Shown: one piece after another, positions 1 through 4,789 of the stretch
How positions within the stretch are numbered: the stretch's first letter is position 1
Layout of the letters: each line of letters begins with the position of its first letter
Assembly: GCA_021731185.1 (NCBI GenBank)
Contig: JAKFXW010000248.1
Span: 1 to 8,144, forward strand
Length of the DNA stretch: 8,144 nucleotides
From: Gallionellaceae bacterium
GTDB taxonomy: Bacteria; Pseudomonadota; Gammaproteobacteria; Burkholderiales; Gallionellaceae
Direction: 5' to 3'
Notes under the pieces: generated by a model
Databases searched by the model: none
Told to the model about the DNA's origin: nothing
The model's input: the letters and a program-made list of their open reading frames with translations, nothing else
Made by a program: the position numbers and the translations under genes

Positions 1-126
1 AGGGTAAAGCTGGGCGCTGGTCATGGAGAATAATTTGGAGATTCTTATGTGCAGGCACTGTATCAGAAAAGGCGTGCCAGAAAAACTCAAGGAAAACCAC
101 AGGGCTGCAAGGGAAGGGGTTAGAGG

Positions 127-141
127 AGCGTTGTTAACGCT
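127..141. repeat. Perfect short inverted repeat (AGCGTT-gtt-AACGCT)
   Basis: This is a perfect 6-bp stem with a 3-base loop, about 20 bases beyond the stop codon of the minus-strand 151-aa gene. It could be a weak transcription end or mRNA-stabilising hairpin for the three-gene minus-strand cassette. No T-run follows it in the minus-strand direction, so it is not a canonical intrinsic terminator. The rest of positions 1-159 shows no recognisable gene, RNA or mobile-element end. Confidence 0.35.
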
Positions 142-159
142 ACTATTATCTCAAACTTT

Positions 160-615
160 TTATGCAGGTATGTCTGAATTGTGAATTAATTCGGTGAATG
201 CTTCTTTGGATAAAGCATCAAGGAGAGCCAAGTCTTCTGCAGGAAGATGTTGAATCAAAGTATGCGAAGGGTTATTTAAATTGGGCCAATATACAACTCT
301 AATTGCTTTGGTGGTGTTTTTACACGCCTCCTTAACGGCAATAACGGTACTAACACCAAAAGCACTTTTGGGTCTAACCTTCACCGCTATGCGTATATCT
401 TGAACTGTTTTTTCAATTTGTTCATTGAAGCTGCCTTCATAATGCTCAACCCAATTAACGGATAATGAACCCTCATCAATATCTCTGAGTGCAAAGGCCT
501 GAGGAAGAATGCCCAATACTTTGTTATTTTCATCCTTATGGAGCTTATTCCAAAAGACATGGCGCATTACATGGTTGGAATCGGGAATGGACATTCCCCG
601 CCTAATTTTACTCAT
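160..615 (-). CDS. Conserved uncharacterised protein, last gene of the TIGR04255 cassette
   Basis: This is a 151-aa soluble protein with no signal peptide or membrane segment. I chose the ATG at 615 because it forms a 4-base ATGA overlap with the stop of the upstream gene; a TTG at 627 would add only four residues. From memory it resembles a small family of bacterial proteins of unknown function. Such proteins share an early 'H-V-R-H' stretch (here VMRHVFW), a central LSVNWVE segment, a lysine-rich KVRPKSAFG stretch, and a C-terminal motif in which an NPSH segment is followed by LPAEDLALLDALSKEAF. I do not know the biochemical role. It is AT-richer than the genes on the right (25 of 60 bases G+C in one row counted by hand, against 31 of 60 in a row of the rlmI-like gene). 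Expression is probably coupled to the two genes upstream. No strong Shine-Dalgarno precedes it. Confidence 0.75.
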   Translation of the reverse strand: MSKIRRGMSIPDSNHVMRHVFWNKLHKDENNKVLGILPQAFALRDIDEGSLSVNWVEHYEGSFNEQIEKTVQDIRIAVKVRPKSAFGVSTVIAVKEACKNTTKAIRVVYWPNLNNPSHTLIQHLPAEDLALLDALSKEAFTELIHNSDIPA

Positions 616-1301
616 GGGCAAAACCAATGATTAGGTTGATAAGGAGCTAGGCACTCATACAGCCTTGAAATGTTTGTTTCTCCTGTTGCGCGTTCAATTT
701 CACCATCAATAATCCGTGAAAGCACAAAACGAACAAGCCCCTTTGGTAGAAATTCTGTAATTAAACGATCTTGGTTGTTTCCCCATGTGGCAATTAGGTT
801 GCCTTTATGACTCAGTCCTAAGCCGGGATGTTGTTTTGGAGAAATTAGCAAAACTGCCTTGAGGAAGGTATCGAAGGAAGAATCTTTTATTGGCATATCT
901 TCCTCGTCCCATTCTGCAATATCGTGCAGCGAATCTATTTGGCTAAATAATTTATTACGACGATCTCGATCCAAATGCATGGCTACTTTTGAGGCAAGTA
1001 TCTTTACTGATGCGGTTGCATCAAAGAGTTTTTCTTCTATGGATTTTTTGCTTGGAACAAATGTAAAGGAATCTGGAGAGGCTGGAGAGGGTGGAATCGT
1101 CAACTTGGTAATGTTTTTAGAGGTCTGCCTGGTAAGTTCGCTCACTGCAGCCGAACTAACATCAGAAAATGAATTTAAAAGTTGAATTTGTTTATTCTGG
1201 ACAGCGTAGGAACGAGAAGTTGATTGATTCTCCCGATGCGGTTTAAGAACATCATGCAGCCATGAGTTGGCATTGCTATATGGGATCATATCGTTGCTCA
1301 T
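612..1301 (-). CDS. Uncharacterised protein, middle gene of the TIGR04255 cassette
   Basis: This is a 229-aa protein without signal peptide or transmembrane segments. The N-terminal half is polar and low-complexity, with a Ser/Thr/Gln-rich stretch and a Pro-Ser linker (PPSPASPDS) at about residues 69-77. The C-terminal half looks like a folded domain: WDEEDMPI around residue 130, then a hydrophobic helix, HKGNLIATWG, and LITEFLPKGLVRFVL. A tryptophan-acidic motif followed by a 'G-x-x-x-x-x-W ... F-x-P-x-G' pattern recalls small uncharacterised proteins often encoded beside TIGR04255 genes. That comparison is from memory and weak. The ATG at 1301 overlaps the upstream stop as ATGA. It has a good ribosome binding site (AGGAG, 9-base spacer) inside the end of the preceding gene. 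Its own stop overlaps the next gene, again as ATGA. No function can be assigned. Confidence 0.7.
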   Translation of the reverse strand: MSNDMIPYSNANSWLHDVLKPHRENQSTSRSYAVQNKQIQLLNSFSDVSSAAVSELTRQTSKNITKLTIPPSPASPDSFTFVPSKKSIEEKLFDATASVKILASKVAMHLDRDRRNKLFSQIDSLHDIAEWDEEDMPIKDSSFDTFLKAVLLISPKQHPGLGLSHKGNLIATWGNNQDRLITEFLPKGLVRFVLSRIIDGEIERATGETNISRLYECLAPYQPNHWFCP

Positions 1302-2041
1302 TGAAATAAACTCCTGGCAGGTTGACTTATGCAGGCCTCAAAAACCTGATTCTTTGTCGTGCGAATATTATTCAATAATTTAATAAGATCAGAATCGCTC
1401 TGAGGCGGATTTTTATCTGAAAAAATATCGGTATCAATAACGAACGAAACATGTTCCAGAAGAGGCGATGGTACCCTTGCCGTATTAATTGTTAGTTGGC
1501 AATTAATATCTTTTAAAGTAACCGAAGCCTGCATGGCATATGCCTCCAATGGATTCAATATATCAGGCATTTTAGGGTAAATATTTAAAAATTGCTCATG
1601 TTCGGTAACAGGTGCCTTGGCAGGAATGTCAATGCGATTGATATATCGAACACCGATTCGGCTGATTTGCTGAAAACCCAATATTTTTTTTAAAGCACTC
1701 CAATCTCTTTCAAATCGCTCGATAAAGTTCCCCCAGCCTTGATATGGGGCGAGTTGAGATAGGGTAATGGAGTTTGGCCAAAGCACAACAAGTTGAGTTT
1801 GATCATCGGTTGAGAGTCGATGGCCCAATGTTTTTTCAGGGTTTGTCTTGTTCTCTACCACATCTATCATGTTGAATTCAACAGAATACACATCTTGTTT
1901 ATGCGGATAATACTTTTGAAGTGCTTTGTTAACGCGAACCAATTTTTTTGAATCCATTGGAGATGAAAATGTAATACCAATTACTGCCTCAGTAATTGGC
2001 GGGCGTGCATACTTAATTTCAGTTGAAGCTATTTCTATCAT
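1298..2041 (-). CDS. TIGR04255 family protein (function unknown)
   Basis: This 247-aa protein fits the sporadically distributed TIGR04255 family. The N-terminal signature RPPITEAVIGITF lies at residues 13-25. A central GVRYINRIDIP sits at 130-140, FVIDTDIF at 200-207, and a C-terminal VFEACIS at 233-239, where family members usually have a similar 'F-x-x-x-I' stretch. Length is normal for the family (about 250). No membrane segment or signal peptide is present, so it is probably cytoplasmic. It is the first gene of a three-gene minus-strand unit joined by ATGA overlaps, which implies coordinated, stoichiometric production and perhaps a complex. Molecular function is not established to my knowledge. 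Sporadic occurrence and an AT-rich composition unlike the neighbours suggest horizontal acquisition. Family assignment is by motif recognition, not by a search. Confidence 0.8.
   Translation of the reverse strand: MIEIASTEIKYARPPITEAVIGITFSSPMDSKKLVRVNKALQKYYPHKQDVYSVEFNMIDVVENKTNPEKTLGHRLSTDDQTQLVVLWPNSITLSQLAPYQGWGNFIERFERDWSALKKILGFQQISRIGVRYINRIDIPAKAPVTEHEQFLNIYPKMPDILNPLEAYAMQASVTLKDINCQLTINTARVPSPLLEHVSFVIDTDIFSDKNPPQSDSDLIKLLNNIRTTKNQVFEACISQPARSLFQ
1311..1315 (-). promoter_or_regulatory. Shine-Dalgarno for the 229-aa gene, inside the upstream gene
   Basis: The minus strand reads AGGAG here, nine bases before the ATG at 1301. It lies within the last codons of the TIGR04255 gene, so it supports both the chosen start and independent or re-initiating translation at the ATGA overlap. 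Confidence 0.65.
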
Positions 2042-2185
2042 TGGGCATCTGAACCATTTTTGCTTTTCTGCAGATGTTAATAATAATGCACATATTTACA
2101 TTATAGACCCAACCCTAAAGTTATGTTCATATGGAGTATCAGAACCCCCGCAACACACCCTGCAAAAAATGTTATCGTTTCACCC
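2042..2185. other. Divergent intergenic region
   Basis: This AT-rich spacer of 144 bases separates the minus-strand cassette from the plus-strand housekeeping run. It contains a plausible minus-strand promoter (separate entry). I found no convincing plus-strand promoter or Shine-Dalgarno for the CoA-binding gene, although one must lie here or within its first bases. A plus-strand ATG at 2123 is in frame with that gene and would add 21 residues with no family resemblance. Confidence 0.6.
2100..2129 (-). promoter_or_regulatory. Candidate sigma-70 promoter for the TIGR04255 cassette
   Basis: On the minus strand, a perfect TATAAT occupies 2105-2100. Eighteen bases upstream of it is TGAACA (2129-2124), which matches TTGACA at four of six positions. 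The -10 lies about 58 bases before the ATG at 2041. The assignment rests on sequence resemblance only. In an AT-rich spacer a chance TATAAT is possible. Confidence 0.4.
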
Positions 2186-2689
2186 ATGAGCTTTCATAAT
2201 CCAACCCCTACCGAGATTTGCAAAATTTTGCGCGACATTCACACCATTGCGGTGGTAGGGTTGTCGCCAAACGAGGCACGCCCCAGTTATCGGGTCGCGC
2301 AAGCACTGCAAAGCCACGGCTATAAAATTATTCCGGTGCGACCATTGGTGGTGTCAACTTCTCAAGCTCGCCAGAGCTTAGAGAATTGCCTACCTTTGGT
2401 GCAGATGGTGTTGGGTGAAAAGGCCTATGCTGACCTTGAAAGCCTTTACCTTGAAGGTAGTGTTGGTAAAGTAGATTTGGTGGATGTGTTTCGCGCAGCC
2501 GAACACGTTCCGGCCATTGTTGATAGTTGCATTAATTTGGGTATTAAAAATTTATGGTTACAAGATGGCATCATTCATGAGGAGGCGGCCTTGCGCGCAC
2601 AGGCAGCCGGAATCACAGTGGTGATGGATCGTTGTATGTGGCGCGATTTTTCAACTTTATGTGCGCCAAAAATATCAAGCAATGTCTAA
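2186..2689 (+). CDS. CoA-binding domain protein (YccU family) with internal expansions
   Basis: This 167-aa protein is a small Rossmann-like CoA-binding domain. It has TIAVVGLSP at residues 20-28, RPSYRVAQAL at 32-41, YKIIPVRP at 46-53, KVDLVDVFR at 95-103, LWLQDGI at 123-129 and VVMDRC at 145-150. Relatives such as E. coli YccU bind CoA; the physiological role is unclear. I start it at ATG 2186 because MSFHNPTPTE matches the usual N-terminus; ATG 2123 would add 21 unrelated residues. Family members are about 137-145 residues. The excess is explained by two in-frame expansions: residues 56-72 (51 bases with a hairpin, flanked by TTGGTG repeats) and a five-codon tandem duplication near residues 83-92. 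Both fall in loops either side of a conserved LGEKAY segment, so the fold probably survives. The stop overlaps the tag start by eight bases. Confidence 0.85.
   Translation: MSFHNPTPTEICKILRDIHTIAVVGLSPNEARPSYRVAQALQSHGYKIIPVRPLVVSTSQARQSLENCLPLVQMVLGEKAYADLESLYLEGSVGKVDLVDVFRAAEHVPAIVDSCINLGIKNLWLQDGIIHEEAALRAQAAGITVVMDRCMWRDFSTLCAPKISSNV
2351..2401 (+). mobile_element. 51-base in-frame palindromic insertion with 6-base target-like duplication
   Basis: The direct repeat TTGGTG occurs at 2345-2350 and again at 2396-2401. Between the copies are 45 bases holding an imperfect hairpin at 2355-2388. Its stem is CAA, TTCTC and AAGCTC, its loop GCCA, and its other arm GAGCTT, GAGAA and TTG, with single-base bulges at 2358 and 2380. 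That makes 14 paired bases. Removing 2351-2401 keeps the frame and restores the spacing expected in the CoA-binding family between the IIPVRP strand and LGEK. This fits a small palindromic element analogous in behaviour to the Rickettsia palindromic elements. I see no other copy in the window and do not recognise the family. Confidence 0.55.
2433..2455 (+). repeat. Partial tandem duplication, 15-base period
   Basis: ACCTTGAA occurs at 2433-2440 and at 2448-2455, a 15-base (five-codon) offset. The encoded stretch DLESLYLEGS is about five residues longer than the equivalent region of E. coli YccU as recalled. Deleting one period gives DLEGSVGKVDLVDV, which aligns without a gap. Replication slippage is a sufficient explanation. 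Confidence 0.45.
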
Positions 2690-3287
2690 CATTCGTTGCG
2701 TTTGGGCAGGCGACACATTGTCCCCTTGTGGGGCCGCGCTGTATCAGGCTTATCACGATAGGGAATGGGGCGTGCCGGTGCATGATGATCGCTTGTTATT
2801 TGAATTTTTAATTTTAGAAGGCGCGCAGGCGGGTTTAAGTTGGATCACCATATTGAAAAAGCGCGACGCATATCGCGCGGCTTTTGATAACTTTGAAGTG
2901 GCTCGCGTAGCTAGCTATGATGCAGGTAAAATTGCATCCTTGATGCAAAATGCGGGCATTGTACGTAATCGGTTGAAGATACAATCAGCCATTCTTAACG
3001 CGCAAAAGTTTCTGGCTGTGCAAAAAGAATTCGGCAGTTTTGATAAATTTATTTGGAGTTTTGTGCAGGGCAAGACATTGTCCCCTTGTGGGACGCTGCA
3101 GAATACGTGGAGTCAGCATACCGATATTCCATCAAAAACTGCCGAGTCGGATGCGATGAGTAAAGCATTGCAAAAGCGTGGGTTTAAATTTGTTGGCTCT
3201 ACCATTTGCTATGCCTATATGCAGGCGGTGGGCATGGTAAATGATCACACCAGCCATTGCTTTCGTTATTTGGAACTAAAAAAATGA
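2682..3287 (+). CDS. tag: DNA-3-methyladenine glycosylase I, with two 6-residue insertions
   Basis: This 201-aa enzyme excises 3-methyladenine from alkylated DNA, starting base-excision repair. Family landmarks are RCVWAG at residues 5-10, AYHDREWGVP at 23-32, LEGAQAGLSWITILKKR at 45-61, SKALQKRGFKFVGSTICYAYMQA at 160-182 and GMVNDH at 184-189. The zinc ligands corresponding to E. coli C4, H17, H175 and C179 are C6, H25, H189 and C193. Start ATG 2682 gives the usual short N-terminus (MSNIRC) and overlaps the preceding stop. E. coli Tag has 187 residues. The excess is two identical hexapeptides, T-L-S-P-C-G, at residues 12-17 and 132-137, each encoded by the same 18-base repeat. The first lies between zinc ligands C6 and H25 and adds a cysteine. 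Core motifs are intact, so the protein is probably functional, though this needs assay. The stop overlaps dapF as ATGA. Confidence 0.92.
   Translation: MSNIRCVWAGDTLSPCGAALYQAYHDREWGVPVHDDRLLFEFLILEGAQAGLSWITILKKRDAYRAAFDNFEVARVASYDAGKIASLMQNAGIVRNRLKIQSAILNAQKFLAVQKEFGSFDKFIWSFVQGKTLSPCGTLQNTWSQHTDIPSKTAESDAMSKALQKRGFKFVGSTICYAYMQAVGMVNDHTSHCFRYLELKK
2715..2732 (+). repeat. 18-base dispersed repeat, copy 1 (in tag)
   Basis: The sequence ACATTGTCCCCTTGTGGG occupies codons 12-17 of tag and reads T-L-S-P-C-G. It is followed by GCC, so the core extends to GGGGCC as in the inverted copy in the DUF484 gene. Excising exactly these 18 bases gives RCVWAGDAALYQAYH, the same length as the E. coli segment RCGWVSQDPLYIAYH. 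Confidence 0.85.
3075..3092 (+). repeat. 18-base dispersed repeat, copy 2 (in tag)
   Basis: This is an identical 18-mer in the same frame as copy 1, encoding residues 132-137 (T-L-S-P-C-G). It is followed by AC, giving GTCCC-CTTGT-GGGAC symmetry. Excision restores FVQGKTLQNTWSQ. The interval from SFV to SDA then becomes 21 residues, as in E. coli Tag. No obvious target duplication longer than the ambiguous dinucleotide AC is visible. Confidence 0.85.
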
Positions 3288-4108
3288 TATTACGCTTTAC
3301 CAAAATGCACGGCACAAGCAACGACTTCATTGTGCTGGATGGCGTGCGTCAGGATATAAAACTTGCGCCCGAGCAATTGCGATTTTTAGCAAATCGACGT
3401 ATCGGAGTGGGCTGTGATCAAATATTATTGGTCGAGCCAGCAAAAAATCCCAAGGCTGATTTTTGTTACCGCATTTTTAACGCGGATGGAGGCGAGGTGG
3501 AGCAATGCGGCAATGGCGCACGTTGCTTTGTGCGCTTTGCACATGAGCAGGGTTTGACGACTAAGCGCGAGATTGTGGTGGAAACCAAGGGCGGTTTGAT
3601 TACCCCACGCCTGGAAGATAATGGTCGCGTCACGGTCAACATGGGTGCGCCTATTTTTACGGCGGCGCAGATTCCCTTTATCAGCGATAGCGATGACATC
3701 ATTCAATCATTGCAAGTGGGCGATGACACAGTGCAGATTTCTGCGGTATCTATGGGTAATCCGCACGCGGTACAAGTGATAGAAAATATCAACGATGCGC
3801 CCGTCGTCACACAAGGCGCGCTGATAGAAAACCATCCACGATTTCCGAATCGGGTGAATGCAGGCTTCATGCAAATTGTGGATCGCAGCCACATCAAGCT
3901 GCGTGTGTATGAACGCGGGGCAGGTGAAACCCTATCTTGCGGTACGGGCGCATGTGCGGCGGTGGTGACGGGAATTCAGCGCGGCTTGTTGGATAATAAA
4001 GTACACGTGGAAACCCGGGGCGGCGGTTTGGATATTGTCTGGCAGGGCGAGGGCGTTATGATGACTGGGCCGGCTATCACGGTGTTTGAAGGCGAAATAC
4101 ACTTATAA
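3284..4108 (+). CDS. dapF: Diaminopimelate epimerase
   Basis: This 274-aa cytoplasmic enzyme interconverts LL- and meso-diaminopimelate, the last epimerisation before lysine and the source of the peptidoglycan cross-linking residue. The PLP-independent two-base mechanism needs two cysteines. They are C75 in EQCGNGARC and C219 in LSCGTGACA, matching E. coli C73 and C217. Other family segments are MHGTSNDF at residues 8-15, RRIGVGCDQ at 38-46, MGNPHAV at 157-163 and YERGAGET at 209-216. Length equals that of the E. coli enzyme. I take the ATG at 3284, which forms an ATGA overlap with the tag stop and gives the standard N-terminus MILRFTKMHG; an in-frame TTG upstream at 3257 is less likely. This is the one gene between tag and xerC with no copy of the 18-base repeat. 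Confidence 0.96.
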   Translation: MILRFTKMHGTSNDFIVLDGVRQDIKLAPEQLRFLANRRIGVGCDQILLVEPAKNPKADFCYRIFNADGGEVEQCGNGARCFVRFAHEQGLTTKREIVVETKGGLITPRLEDNGRVTVNMGAPIFTAAQIPFISDSDDIIQSLQVGDDTVQISAVSMGNPHAVQVIENINDAPVVTQGALIENHPRFPNRVNAGFMQIVDRSHIKLRVYERGAGETLSCGTGACAAVVTGIQRGLLDNKVHVETRGGGLDIVWQGEGVMMTGPAITVFEGEIHL

Positions 4109-4116
4109 AAATAATC

Positions 4117-4122
4117 AGGAGA
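4117..4122 (+). promoter_or_regulatory. Shine-Dalgarno deciding the DUF484 start
   Basis: AGGAGA stands eight bases before ATG 4131, in the 22-base gap after dapF. It supports that start over the in-frame ATG at 4086, which lies inside dapF. Confidence 0.7.
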
Positions 4123-4130
4123 GCAGCTCA

Positions 4131-4787
4131 ATGAAATCTATAGACGTTGCAGAATATTTAAAAAATAATCCGAAATTTTTTGAAGAACATGCCGAGATGA
4201 TGTCGGCAGTGACCATACCACATCCTTATGGCGGGCGTACTATTTCACTAAACGAGCGGCAACTTTTAACCTTGCGCGAAAAGAACAAGCTGCTGGAAAG
4301 AAAGCTGCATGAGATGGTGGAATTTGCGCAATACAATGAACTGCTGCAACAAAAAGTCCATCAATTTGCGTGCTCGTTATACGCGCCCAATAATTTTCTT
4401 GATACTGGAAGTGCTGAAGATATGGCGCATATCATCACGCGCAATTTGAAGGAAACTTTTGCCGTGCCCCATGCAGTGCTGCACCTGTGGAAAACGCACT
4501 CGCCCAACATGGCCCCACAAGGGGACAATGAAATTATTACCTTTGTTGATAAACAATTAAAATCCATTTGCACACACCGTGCCCTGCATGATACGCAACT
4601 TTGGTTTGGAGAAATTGCGCCGCAATTGCGCTCCTTTGCCCTGCTACCGTTGCGCGTGGAAAATTCATCAATAGGCTTGCTTGTTCTTGCCAGCGAAGAT
4701 GAGCAGCGTTTTTATCCGGATATGGGCACACAGTTTTTAGATCGCATCGCGGAAATCACGAGCAGTGCTATCCATCCGTTCCTTTAG
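4131..4787 (+). CDS. DUF484 family protein (GAF-like)
   Basis: This 218-aa cytoplasmic protein belongs to the DUF484 family, usually encoded between dapF and xerC in Beta- and Gammaproteobacteria. The N-terminal region VAEYLKNNPKFFEEH (residues 6-20), followed by IPHPYGGRTISLNERQ (29-44), is the family hallmark. It leads into a charged probable coiled coil at about 46-75. The rest (about 95-215) resembles a GAF fold, with ALLPLRVENSSIGLLVLASED at 170-190 and FYPDMGTQFLDRIAEI near the end. The biochemical role is not established. The start is ATG 4131, with a good Shine-Dalgarno. An inverted copy of the 18-base repeat falls at residues 127-133 (MAPQGDN), in the loop after VLHLWKTHSP, a site likely to tolerate extra residues. 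The stop is two bases before xerC. Confidence 0.88.
   Translation: MKSIDVAEYLKNNPKFFEEHAEMMSAVTIPHPYGGRTISLNERQLLTLREKNKLLERKLHEMVEFAQYNELLQQKVHQFACSLYAPNNFLDTGSAEDMAHIITRNLKETFAVPHAVLHLWKTHSPNMAPQGDNEIITFVDKQLKSICTHRALHDTQLWFGEIAPQLRSFALLPLRVENSSIGLLVLASEDEQRFYPDMGTQFLDRIAEITSSAIHPFL
4512..4530 (-). repeat. 18-base dispersed repeat, copy 4, inverted (in the DUF484 gene)
   Basis: The plus strand reads GCCCCACAAGGGGACAATG. Its complement has the 17-base core CATTGTCCCCTTGTGGG followed by GC, matching copy 1 beyond the core. The first A of the 18-mer is replaced here. The minus-strand orientation contributes A-P-Q-G-D-N to the DUF484 protein. Whether 17 or 18 bases were inserted cannot be decided without a relative lacking the copy. 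Confidence 0.75.
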
Positions 4788-4789
4788 AC

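Noticed and set aside
127..141. Integron attC or canonical intrinsic terminator
   Set aside because: There is no recognisable pair of attC core sites and no T-run after the stem in the direction of the nearby gene.
1..159. Partial gene at the left edge
   Set aside because: One plus-strand frame stays open to about 135, but it gives a composition and sequence with no family resemblance and has no start in view.
859..1185. Plus-strand 108-codon open frame
   Set aside because: It lies entirely opposite the 229-aa minus-strand gene and has no recognisable domain. It is a shadow of that gene.
3425..3897. Minus-strand frames opposite dapF
   Set aside because: They are antisense to a fully conserved dapF, with no start signals or family resemblance.
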